From Entoloma clypeatum (taxonomy: Eukaryota > Basidiomycota > Agaricomycetes > Agaricales > Entolomataceae), in contig OY751492.1 in assembly GCA_963565915.1 (NCBI GenBank), forward strand, positions 1,054,001 to 1,118,000: 64,000 nt of DNA, read 5' to 3'. Shown here piece after piece: positions 10,840 to 19,164 of the stretch. Below the pieces are notes generated by a model, which had not been told where the DNA came from, did no database searches, and worked only from the letters and a program-made list of their open reading frames with translations. Within the stretch, counting starts at the first letter, position 1; every line of letters begins with the position of its first letter. The position numbers and the translations under genes are program-made.

Positions 10840-11615
10840 GGTTATGGGCCCCGGCCCTAGCGCCGCACGCTCTCAGTATCCTAGCATTTGCGCTACTATT
10901 GGCAGCATCCGCTTTGTATGCTGGCCTGGAGACTGGCTTCCTCAGCATCGAATACATCGAGCTCGATGGTTCCCTCGACGGTGAACCTCGAAGCATTCGA
11001 GGTATTGAATGTACCTTTCAATGGGCCATTCTTGATCGATTGCTTGAGAGAATCCCTGTCACAATGATCGTATCACGAGAGCAAGTCCATATGGTGCCAA
11101 CGGCACAGGGCTCAGTCCCTTCAGGTCTTGATGACAATGGACGCATCGTTGCTCGTTGCGGAGTGTGTCGACAACTCGTTGTTGACAGTCAGCATTGCCC
11201 GAGGCATTGCATAGACAACACTACCTTTGACTACTCGTGTACTACGTGTGATGCAGGAGGAGCAAGGACTCGAGCTTTGAACCGCAGACGGCGTAATCGC
11301 CGTACTGAGGTACCTGTTGCGGTACCTACCCAAGATGGAGATCCTACGGATCCTCCGCCCGTGTATGTTGATGATGGGACCATCCCTGAAGCACACGGCG
11401 CACCTCCTCTTTCGCCTCTGGCCCGACAAATTCGGTTGCCGGAAAATGACACCTTAATTGAGGCGGCGAACAGAGCGAATGAAGTCATGCTCCCTATTCA
11501 GGGAGGATCTTGCACCTGTGGGCAACACAGCACTCAGGGTGCACATGACGATTGGGTAGAACTAGTGATGGCATTTCATATGCTACCACTAGACCAAACA
11601 GGGGACGAAGAATGA
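10779..11615 (+). CDS. extra membrane/zinc-ribbon-like ORF of Copia-1, starting inside the LTR
   Basis: This 278-residue frame lies between the 5' LTR and gag, where copia elements normally have only a short leader. Its first 20 residues are encoded by the LTR and it reads through the primer-binding site. It has two hydrophobic segments (about residues 6-20 and 24-50). A cysteine cluster C127-x2-C130-x9-C140-x3-C144-x9-C154-x2-C157 looks like a zinc-binding fold. A basic patch (RRRRNRR, near 170), a proline/aspartate-rich linker and a CxCxxH motif near the end follow. It is in the same frame as gag-pol, separated by three TGA codons (11613, 11616, 11655). I do not recognise a family. Its position before gag argues against a normal env gene. 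It could be a captured host gene or a leader-encoded accessory protein. Confidence 0.65.
   Translation: MPSYRYVLSALWAAYVGYFIRLWAPALAPHALSILAFALLLAASALYAGLETGFLSIEYIELDGSLDGEPRSIRGIECTFQWAILDRLLERIPVTMIVSREQVHMVPTAQGSVPSGLDDNGRIVARCGVCRQLVVDSQHCPRHCIDNTTFDYSCTTCDAGGARTRALNRRRRNRRTEVPVAVPTQDGDPTDPPPVYVDDGTIPEAHGAPPLSPLARQIRLPENDTLIEAANRANEVMLPIQGGSCTCGQHSTQGAHDDWVELVMAFHMLPLDQTGDEE
10840..10853 (+). promoter_or_regulatory. Copia-1 primer-binding site, half-tRNA-iMet type
   Basis: The sequence right after the 5' LTR is GGTTATGGGCCCC. This is complementary to an anticodon stem-loop of the form GGCCCATAACC containing the CAU anticodon. Copia elements are known to prime from an internal fragment of initiator tRNA-Met. 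The same motif follows the LTR of Copia-2 at 34542. Confidence 0.6.
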
Positions 11616-11677
11616 TGACCGACAAGGCAGCTCGTCTATTTATTTTTCTGATGCGCTTTTTCAGAAAAACACATGCT

Positions 11678-11698
11678 GACTCTATTTATGTTTCACAG
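11678..11698 (+). promoter_or_regulatory. candidate 3' splice site ahead of gag-pol
   Basis: CTGAC (a branch-point-like motif) followed by TCTATTTATGTTTCACAG ends 7 bases before the gag-pol ATG at 11706. It looks like a good fungal acceptor. With a donor such as GTATGT at 11363, splicing would remove the three TGA codons and fuse residues 1-194 of the upstream ORF to Gag in frame. With an earlier donor it would simply bypass that ORF. This is inference only. Confidence 0.35.
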
Positions 11699-11705
11699 CA
11701 TCATC

Positions 11706-14700
11706 ATGTCCTCAAACTCCAAACTCGACCTCGCTTCTTCCATTCCCAAGCTTACCACTACCAACTTCTCCGTCTATCAGGAGAAGATGAGCGCCTACCT
11801 GAAGGCAGCTAAAGTGTGGAGGATCGTCACCGGCGACAAAAAGTTCCCGGCTGACCCCAAAGAGACAGATTTCCAAGACAAGTTAAACACTTGGCATGAG
11901 CAGGACGATCAGGCCCAAGGCCTAATTCAGATGTCCATTTCGGACTCTCTCGTCCACCACATCAAGGGAGCTAAAACCTCCAAGGAGATGTGGGACCTGA
12001 TCGCCACGAAACTGTCCACGGTCAGTCCGTCCACCGTCTTTGCTGATTTTCAGCAACTCCTCCGCACCTCTCTTTCTCCCGCCGATCCTTTATCTGGCAT
12101 CGATAAGATGCAGACCCTTTTTCAACGACTCGAGCACAACCATATAGACATCCCCAAGTTCGTTCGGATCATGATGATCCTGAATGGACTGCCTCAGGGT
12201 TATGATGGTTTAGTACACAGCATCCTCTTTGATGCGGTGCACTATGTGGCGCCTGGCGGCAATCAGTCCACGGTACTCGAGATCGGGAAGGTAATCGAGC
12301 AAATACGCTCGGAATACTTCCGTAAAAACCCGCACGCTCCACAGTCCCAAGGAGGTGCTCACGCGAATAAGATTTCTGCGGTAAAACGCGCTCGGCCCAA
12401 CCCCCCGAAGTACCAGCCTCGCACTGGACCCTCTCAGGGATCTTCGGAAGGACCGGCTGCTAACCAGCAGCATTCGCATCAGCACTCCAAGCCCTGGAAA
12501 GGCAAGGGACGTGGGACTTCCGCTGGGAAGACCAAGGGCAAAGGACCCTGGAAAGGTAAAGAGAAGGCGCACTTTGCCTCCTCTGCCATGGATAGCGCCC
12601 CTGATGGGCAGCTTCCAATCCAGACCTTACCCAACACGGTCATCTACGGAAATGGGTCCATCTTCACTCCGCACCCCTCATCATCCACCGACTGGAGGAT
12701 TAGGAACAACCAATCGCTTGCGATCGGTAATATTCCTGGCCTAGGCCCTTTCACGGACCTGGATGGAGCGCGCACACTAGCTAACAGCATTGGTGTCCCT
12801 CCAACAGCTCAGAATCTGACTCGCCTCGTCGATGTCCCCGCACTTCAACGTAATGAAGCTGCGACGTCAAGGCCGCTTTCAGCGCCTCCGACAATGGACC
12901 CCCGGAATCACCGCATTCTGGTTTTCAAAGAGACGCCGAGTAGAATCAGCTGGGCCGATGAGATGGATACAGAGGACATAGCCCCCACCATAAGGGGCTA
13001 TTACGATGAAGGATACGTCAATGATTATATGGAGTATGAAGTTTCCCGTGGTGATGGAAACAACGACGACATGGGGTACGTTTCACATTCAACAGCACGT
13101 ACAATGCAGCTGACAAATACTTCACAGAAGCCTCTTTGGAGACGAGTGAATGGACGGCGGTCCAATGTATTTATATCACCTGCTGTACACGCGCTTATAG
13201 CGCAAATAAATTCTCATTATGCGAATTGTGCTGAATGTAAGAAACAGAATCAATCCAATTGGGTTCTTGATTCAGGTGCATCGTTGCACTTTACCTATGA
13301 CATCAATGATTTCATTGAGTATACCCCATTAAAAGATCGTCAATCTGTGCAAATTGCGCAGAAAGGTCACACTATTCAAATCCTTGGACAAGGAACGGTG
13401 TTGATTAATCACACCATCAAGAAAAATGGGCGAGAACAAAATAAAATAACTCGTCTATCACCCGTTTATTACATACCAGATTTAGACGTTCGTCTTTTAT
13501 CTGTAGGCGAGATTCTTAAACAAGGAAATGAAATTAGCGGACGATTTGGTTCGATCGCGCTAAAAACCAATTCAGGTCTTCCTTTGTTTATGTGTTATCC
13601 TCATAAGGCAAATGAATCGATTTATTGGCTAAATGCCACGATCATTAAAGAGGAACGAATACACTTGGTTAGTCTTAGTGTCTCACAATCTGTTGATTAT
13701 GACACCTGGCACAAGCGATTCGGACACCCTTCACATGAAGTACTGCGACATGCTTCTAAACATGTCAAAGGTTTCAATGGAGTGGACAAACCGTCCACTG
13801 AGCGACCCTGCAAAGGATGCGCTCTTGGAAAGATGCCTTCAAAATCTTTCCCACCATCTCAGACACGCGCTAAAGCACCTCTTGAGCTAATCCATTCGGA
13901 TTTGAAGCAATTCAAGAAGGTGACTTATGGCAAATATAATTATTATATCAGCTTTGTTGATGACTACACGTCACATGCCTGGATCTCTTTATTGAGACTA
14001 AAATCCGATGCACACTCTGCACTTCGTGATTTTAATGCCATGGTTAAAAACCAATTCAATACGACAATTAAAACTTGGCGTTTTGATGGCGGCGGTGAGT
14101 TTGTCCCTTTCCAAGCAGATATGCGTGAGATGGGAATCCAGGGTGAAGTTACTGTGCCGCACCAACCACAACAAAATGGTCGCGCGGAACGCTTTAACAG
14201 AACTTTAATGGATAAAGCACTTGCTATATTGCATGATGCTTGCCTACCCGAAACATGGATTCAATTTGCAGTAGAACATGCACTTCACTTGTATAACCGA
14301 ACTCCATTGAAAAGACATGGATGGCTTACTCCGTATGAGTCCCTTAAAAAGGAAAAGCCTGATGTGTCAAACCTACACGTTTTTGGATGTGGTGCTTACG
14401 TCTTTCTTCCAAAAGAAATTCGCACTACCACCGCTAAATCCGAGCTGATGGTCTTCATCAGTTTTAAAACTGGAACTAAAGGTTACCGGTTTATGCGGAT
14501 GCCAAACAACGTAGTCTTCATAGGTGTCACAGCAATGTTCGATGAACAGCTGTTCCCTAAATGTTCTACAATGAACAAAATACCTTCGATAACACAATAC
14601 CATGATCCAACATCAGACGATATGGGAAACGATGATGTAAATGGACATGATGGCCCGTCTGTTTTACCAACCGATGATTTCCATTCGGAAAACAATGATG

Positions 14701-16889
14701 CACATGGTCCTGGCGGTTCACGTTACCCGTTTAATCCAGGAAACCATGATGACAATCATAACCTCCCTGATACAAATAGCGACCAAACTGGTCAGCTTCC
14801 CGAAGGTTCCAGTCAGACTTCTGATGGAACAAACAGACAGGACACCGCTGAGAATCAGCAGTGGGTTCCCCGGACTCGCAATCCAGGGAAACGTGTGCGC
14901 ACGGATGCGCCAAACGATGATCGTACCTTACCAGGAGATTATCGCCCACAGACTGATCGTCCTCGTCGTACTCGGGTTATACCCCAGCGTCCTGGAAATG
15001 TTTACGGGAACAACCCGGCTGAGGCCTTGCGTCAAAATCAGCGTGATTGGAGCAGAACCGTTCAGGAGGATTCACGGCGATACGCCTATAATCCCCGATC
15101 GGAGACCAGACCCCAGCAATCTGGCGCTGTTCCATCAACTAGCTCCGCTGATCCTCAGATGTATCAGAACAATTCCAATCCGAATCCGGATATAGATATG
15201 GAGGAATTACTCTATATTAGGGAAGGGGGAGGACAGTCACAAATGCTTGCGCACTTGCTATCTAAAGCAATCCCTGCATATGACGAAATTCCACAAGACC
15301 CAAAGTCTTGGCAAATGAAGGACATAAATAAGCTACCTGAAAAGGAAAAGCTTGAATGGAAAGCAGCATGCCGTGAGGAACTAGAAGCCCTCCGGAAGCG
15401 CAATGTCTTTAAGTTGGTTGACCTGCCTAAAGGTCGTAAAACCATCAGAAATCGATGGGTATTCAACGTCAAAACTGACGGACGAAAGAAAGCACGACTC
15501 GTTGCCAAGGGTTTCTCACAGATCGAGGGTATCGATTTTGATGAGATCTTCTCACCCGTGATACGTTTTGAAACTATCCGAATCCTCTTCGCCGTAGCTG
15601 CGCTTGAAGGATGGGTGATTGAAGGAATAGATGTCAAATCAGCTTTTCTTTATGGAGAGCTCGATGAGGAAATCTATATGAATCAACCCGAAGGCTTTGT
15701 TGTCAAAGGCCAAGAACGGAAGGTCATCCGTTTATTAAAAGCACTCTATGGCCTAAAACAGGCTGCGAGAGCGTGGTGGATCGCGCTCAATGCATCAATG
15801 GAGAAGCTAGGTTTTACTCGATGTAGAACCGACTCAGGCGTCTTTGTTTACCACAACAAACAATCAGGTGATTTGATAATCGCTTTGATCTATGTTGATG
15901 ACGGCCTGTTCATGGGATCAAACCCAGATCTTGTTCGCAAGATAAAATCTGACTTTAAAAATAAATGGAAAAGTCGTGATCTTGGTATTGCTAAAGAATT
16001 CTTGCGTATGAGGATACGACAAGATTCAGAAAAGCAGATCGTAACAATCGATCAGTCAGAATACCTAAAGAAGATCATTAAGCGCTTTGGCTTAGAAAAT
16101 GCAAAGGCTGCTGACACTCCACTCCCAAAGGGTTATTACCCTGCACCAAATGAGGGGGAGGTGGATCCCACACTCAAAACAAGGTACCAAATGATCATTG
16201 GATCGTTGTTGTACTTGTCCATTGGAACGAGACCGGACATTGCTTTTGCAGTTGCAAAAATGTCACAAATGTCTGCAAACCCTTCCAAAGAGCATGAGAA
16301 ATACGCTCTACGGATTATCAGATATCTTGTCGGTACTCAAGACTATTCTATAATTTATGATGGTCGATCCAAGGCTTCCTTTGAAGCATGGACAGATTCA
16401 GACTGGGCATCAGACCCATCTGATAGAAAATCCCAATCGGGATATTTCCTTAAGCTTGCAGGAGGACTTGTTCTTTGGAAAAGTCGCAAGCAAAAAACAG
16501 TGGCACATTCGTCCACTGAGGCGGAAATGGTTGCTGCCAGTGAATGTTCGCGGGAGTGCGAATGGGTTACTCATCTCTTCAAAGAGCTTGGACTACAGGA
16601 CATTACCAAAATGCCGTTCCATGTAGATAACCAAGGCGCGATTTTCAATGCGCAAAACCCAGTCACTGAAGGCAGAACCAAACATATAGCAATCCATCAC
16701 TTTGCTATACGCGATAGAGTTCAAGATGGATTGATCGAACCACGGTTCGTTCCGGGAACAGAGAATCCGGCTGATATGTTTACCAAGCCACTTGGTCGCC
16801 AGGAATTTGAGAAATTCCGTGCTCTACTTCGGATGAAGTTTAAAGAGCCTTATACTCCACTTACGAAACCTACCCGGGATTCTAAGTGA
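11706..16889 (+). CDS. Copia-1 Gag-Pol polyprotein
   Basis: A single frame of about 1727 residues starting at MSSNSKLDL (the frame is open from 11673, but 11706 fits copia Gag starts). Gag (about 1-330) ends in a K/G-rich basic stretch instead of a CCHC knuckle. The protease motif DSGA is at residue 522. A GAG-pre-integrase zinc region precedes the integrase core, with D in HSDLKQF (732), D in RFDGGGEF and E in NGRAERFNRT. A long acidic linker follows. The reverse transcriptase has the YVDD box at about residue 1396, and RNase H motifs TDSDWA, STEAEM and HVDNQG follow. All catalytic residues I looked for are present and no stop interrupts. It should make particles, cut the polyprotein, copy and integrate the element. 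Confidence 0.93.
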   Translation: MSSNSKLDLASSIPKLTTTNFSVYQEKMSAYLKAAKVWRIVTGDKKFPADPKETDFQDKLNTWHEQDDQAQGLIQMSISDSLVHHIKGAKTSKEMWDLIATKLSTVSPSTVFADFQQLLRTSLSPADPLSGIDKMQTLFQRLEHNHIDIPKFVRIMMILNGLPQGYDGLVHSILFDAVHYVAPGGNQSTVLEIGKVIEQIRSEYFRKNPHAPQSQGGAHANKISAVKRARPNPPKYQPRTGPSQGSSEGPAANQQHSHQHSKPWKGKGRGTSAGKTKGKGPWKGKEKAHFASSAMDSAPDGQLPIQTLPNTVIYGNGSIFTPHPSSSTDWRIRNNQSLAIGNIPGLGPFTDLDGARTLANSIGVPPTAQNLTRLVDVPALQRNEAATSRPLSAPPTMDPRNHRILVFKETPSRISWADEMDTEDIAPTIRGYYDEGYVNDYMEYEVSRGDGNNDDMGYVSHSTARTMQLTNTSQKPLWRRVNGRRSNVFISPAVHALIAQINSHYANCAECKKQNQSNWVLDSGASLHFTYDINDFIEYTPLKDRQSVQIAQKGHTIQILGQGTVLINHTIKKNGREQNKITRLSPVYYIPDLDVRLLSVGEILKQGNEISGRFGSIALKTNSGLPLFMCYPHKANESIYWLNATIIKEERIHLVSLSVSQSVDYDTWHKRFGHPSHEVLRHASKHVKGFNGVDKPSTERPCKGCALGKMPSKSFPPSQTRAKAPLELIHSDLKQFKKVTYGKYNYYISFVDDYTSHAWISLLRLKSDAHSALRDFNAMVKNQFNTTIKTWRFDGGGEFVPFQADMREMGIQGEVTVPHQPQQNGRAERFNRTLMDKALAILHDACLPETWIQFAVEHALHLYNRTPLKRHGWLTPYESLKKEKPDVSNLHVFGCGAYVFLPKEIRTTTAKSELMVFISFKTGTKGYRFMRMPNNVVFIGVTAMFDEQLFPKCSTMNKIPSITQYHDPTSDDMGNDDVNGHDGPSVLPTDDFHSENNDAHGPGGSRYPFNPGNHDDNHNLPDTNSDQTGQLPEGSSQTSDGTNRQDTAENQQWVPRTRNPGKRVRTDAPNDDRTLPGDYRPQTDRPRRTRVIPQRPGNVYGNNPAEALRQNQRDWSRTVQEDSRRYAYNPRSETRPQQSGAVPSTSSADPQMYQNNSNPNPDIDMEELLYIREGGGQSQMLAHLLSKAIPAYDEIPQDPKSWQMKDINKLPEKEKLEWKAACREELEALRKRNVFKLVDLPKGRKTIRNRWVFNVKTDGRKKARLVAKGFSQIEGIDFDEIFSPVIRFETIRILFAVAALEGWVIEGIDVKSAFLYGELDEEIYMNQPEGFVVKGQERKVIRLLKALYGLKQAARAWWIALNASMEKLGFTRCRTDSGVFVYHNKQSGDLIIALIYVDDGLFMGSNPDLVRKIKSDFKNKWKSRDLGIAKEFLRMRIRQDSEKQIVTIDQSEYLKKIIKRFGLENAKAADTPLPKGYYPAPNEGEVDPTLKTRYQMIIGSLLYLSIGTRPDIAFAVAKMSQMSANPSKEHEKYALRIIRYLVGTQDYSIIYDGRSKASFEAWTDSDWASDPSDRKSQSGYFLKLAGGLVLWKSRKQKTVAHSSTEAEMVAASECSRECEWVTHLFKELGLQDITKMPFHVDNQGAIFNAQNPVTEGRTKHIAIHHFAIRDRVQDGLIEPRFVPGTENPADMFTKPLGRQEFEKFRALLRMKFKEPYTPLTKPTRDSK

Positions 16890-16896
16890 GGGGGAG
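16884..16896 (+). promoter_or_regulatory. Copia-1 polypurine tract
   Basis: AAGTGAGGGGGAG lies directly before the 3' LTR. It is the expected plus-strand primer site and overlaps the gag-pol stop codon (TGA, 16887-16889). Confidence 0.8.
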
Positions 16897-17245
16897 TGTT
16901 GAACATATCGCCAGATATGTCGCACCATGTGCTTGTCACAGGAAGTGACTATAAGTCACTATTACCATATATGTGAGTTTATGGTACAACCACGGACGCA
17001 TGACTTGTTTATGCATTGTTTGTACAATGGTCCGTGCGCATATTGGATTAGTATAAATACCCATGTATTTAGTACGGTGAATCCTAACTTCTTGAACACC
17101 CCAGTTCTCTGAGTTAACTAACCAGCTAGTATAGCTTCTAGACTCTCTATAGTTACTCTTAACCAGGTCAGTAGAGCTTCCACTATGCCTTCATACCGAT
17201 ACGTCTTGAGCGCCCTTTGGGCTGCCTATGTCGGGTATTTCATTA
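16897..17245 (+). repeat. Copia-1 3' LTR
   Basis: A 349-bp copy of the 5' LTR with one visible difference (TATGTCGGG versus TACGTCGGG). It repeats the TATA box and the ATG of the extra ORF. Transcription from here reads 20 codons of that ORF into flanking genomic sequence, ending at 17394. Confidence 0.95.
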
Positions 17246-17250
17246 CGGGG

Positions 17251-17640
17251 GAATTCCGACAGCCAAACTGGGCAGGCATGGTAAAATTGGGAACGGTAGG
17301 GAAGTTGGTCAGGGACGAGCGGGAAAAAGCTGGAACCAATGGGAATGAGCCGGCGAATATCCTGAGGATGCCCGAAAATTTCAGGGGAAAATAGAGCCCC
17401 ATTGGGGCAAGCGTGTCTGGCTCGCTTGTGCTACGTGAAATTTTGAAAATTTGGTCACTGGGTTTTTCCCCATTTTTTCCGACTTTCGGTCCGGCATAGT
17501 GGGGTTTTTCGGGTCCACCCAATCAACCCAGGAAAAGCCAGCTGTGACCCTATCAGACCCTGATTTTTCCGGGCATAACCAGATCCGATTTTGACTGGGA
17601 ATCAGGGTTCAAGTCCACCCAAATTTTGTTGAATCTGAGC
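17251..17640. other. flank of Copia-1, nothing recognised
   Basis: Non-coding sequence with loosely repeated GAAAATTT / CGGGxxxACCCA words between the Copia-1 target duplication and the peptide-gene repeat. No gene is seen. Confidence 0.4.
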
Positions 17641-17916
17641 CCCAGTGCAGTGCGAGTTGTCAGCGAGATCAACGAGAAAGTCATCCCAGGACTACCGATG
17701 TGTGTCCAACATCGAGTACCACCTCTGCGTAAAGTTGGATTACATACATTTAAATTCCTCTACTCCCCCCGTAGAAGATGGGTTGACGTGATATGCAAAG
17801 AAGCTGCATTCCAAGCCATTGCTGATCCCCCAGTTATTAGTACTTCGGGCCCCGAATTGACGTACTCGTGCGTTTCCCCGATGACTTGCCCCGTCGACCC
17901 AGTATAATCATTCGGG

Positions 17917-17924
17917 TATAAAAG
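17917..17924 (+). promoter_or_regulatory. TATA box of secreted-peptide gene 1
   Basis: TATAAAAG, 89 bp before the start codon, preceded by a block similar in all three copies (GACCCxGTATxATCxTTCGGG). The same arrangement occurs at 30377-30384 and 31841-31847 on the minus strand. Confidence 0.6.
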
Positions 17925-18005
17925 GGAGGCTGGCCGCGTTCGTCATGTGCAGAAACAAGTCTTCAAGTCTTTGCGCATCGTCTCCGAACAACAAACAGTC
18001 TCCCT

Positions 18006-18170
18006 ATGCACTTCTCTCGTACTCTGATCTGTTCCATCTGTCTATGTGTTGCCAGCAAATATGCACTGTCACTCCCTGCGGTGGAAGCGGGGTGTGGTCG
18101 ACATTCTGTTCCATGCAGGGGCCCTGGAGGTTGTTGCATGGTAATATGTCGCCATGCCGGCTGCAAGTGA
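18006..18170 (+). CDS. small secreted cysteine-rich peptide 1 (C-C-CC-C-C)
   Basis: A 54-residue frame with a hydrophobic start (MHFSRTLICSICLCVAS), most likely a signal peptide cleaved near residue 20, leaving a peptide of about 34 residues. The mature part has six cysteines: C30-x6-C37-x5-C43C44-x3-C48-x4-C53. That C-C-CC-C-C order is the framework of cystine-knot (knottin) peptides. A TATA box lies 89 bp upstream. Two paralogues at 30.1 and 31.6 kb conserve the signal peptide, the paired cysteines and the promoter, which supports this very short gene. Role unknown; candidates are defence, effector or signalling peptide. It has no CaaX end, so it is not a typical basidiomycete pheromone. 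Confidence 0.7.
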   Translation: MHFSRTLICSICLCVASKYALSLPAVEAGCGRHSVPCRGPGGCCMVICRHAGCK

Positions 18171-19164
18171 TCGAGGTGGGTTACTGTCCCAGTTGCCTGC
18201 CCATGACTCAGCTGGACTCATCTAGAAATGTAGAGCTACCTTTATTATTGAAACAACGCCAATAAGTAGACCGAACCCCCACCCTTTATGCCAGTAAGTC
18301 TTCAGTGACAACCTCATGGTTGCAAACACTCACGACCGACCAGCCACGGAATATTGTTTAGTCTCGCATTGGTTTCCCAGGCCGATTGTTTAGTTACTTG
18401 TTCTGTCCACTTCTAACATCGCTGTGTGCGCTATATGCAGTTGTATGCAATTGTTGACTGGTCGTCTTCTTCTTATGTCGTTTTCAAATCAATACATAGA
18501 TCGGCGGCTTTTCCGTGTGTTTGAAACTTGGGCCCCCTCCGGAGATGACGAGAAGTATGAAGGAGTCTTGGGCAGGGCGAAACATAGGCCACCCAAGGAG
18601 ATGTGCTGACGACGCGACGACTGAAGAAGCCTTGCCGAAAGTGGAACCCGGCATCATGGGGCTGCAGGCGTTCCTTCTTTCTCGTGGTCTTGAACTTTCC
18701 TTTTGAAATGGGACACTGGTATGGAGGGGTGGGGGAAAACATGAATGCGTCTTCCGCTTTGGGTCACGGTCGATTCAGCAGAAGATCAGGTTCGTTGAGG
18801 TTGGCCTTTTAAATTTTATTACCAGAAAATGCAACTTCTCGCTGATGGTACTGCGCCATCGATCATCCATCAGCCACTGCTTTAGAGGACAGTGCCATGG
18901 GGAAAAGTGATTTTGTCAGGCCATCGCAAAATGATTTTGGTCCGTACGACGACGGCTGGCCCGTTGTCTTTTCATAGGTACATAGCACGATAATACATAT
19001 TGTTATACAACAAAATGCATACATCAGTACCGTTACTCATATAAACTACATTCAAGTCTCAATCAAAAAATCGACAACCTATCAAGGTTGATCCAACTGT
19101 CCCTCTTATCCCTGCTTAGACCACGCAATCAGCTCCCAATTTCGACCTTGTTCAGCAAAGAAAC
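18171..19164. other. 3' part of peptide repeat and intergenic spacer
   Basis: The first 600 bp or so are the conserved downstream part of the peptide repeat. It includes a possible intron just after the stop (GTGGGT..CTCAG, 18175-18210). The rest (18800-19164) is unremarkable and lies between the 3' ends of the converging peptide and mannosidase genes. Confidence 0.45.

Larger units (their letters stand above)
10491..17245 (+). mobile_element. Copia-1: complete young Ty1/copia LTR retrotransposon
   Basis: Two 349-bp LTRs (10491-10839 and 16897-17245) start TGTTGAAC and differ, by eye, at a single C/T site near their 3' ends. The element is flanked on both sides by CGGGG (10486-10490 and 17246-17250), a 5-bp target duplication. 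The order is LTR, primer-binding site, an extra ORF, Gag-Pol with protease, integrase, reverse transcriptase and RNase H, a purine tract, LTR. Integrase before RT is the Ty1/copia order. All frames are open, so the copy is probably recent and possibly autonomous. Confidence 0.95.
17640..18800 (+). repeat. peptide-gene repeat unit, copy 1
   Basis: Promoter, coding sequence and about 600 bp of downstream sequence are all similar to the units at 29600-30720 and 30960-32060 on the opposite strand. Shared landmarks are GAGATCAACGAG..AAAGTCATCCCAGG at the distal end (copy 2), the TATA region, a 5' untranslated stretch AAACAAGTCTTCAA, and a distal GTGTGTTTGAAACTTGGG block. The similarity beyond the coding region indicates segmental duplication rather than convergence. 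Confidence 0.7.

Noticed and set aside
10779..11615. Reading the Copia-1 leader ORF as an envelope gene
   Set aside because: It has hydrophobic segments, but they are N-terminal, there is no signal/ectodomain/anchor layout, and it lies before gag rather than after pol.
18006..18170. Peptide genes as mating pheromone precursors
   Set aside because: Basidiomycete pheromone precursors end in a CaaX box and lack a signal peptide and multiple cysteines; these end in GCK, CPK or GSK.
18473..18742. Minus-strand ORF in the downstream part of the peptide repeat, partly similar to a frame at 29538-29798
   Set aside because: Similarity reflects the duplicated DNA; the two copies shift frame relative to each other midway and copy 3 does not keep it, so coding is unlikely.
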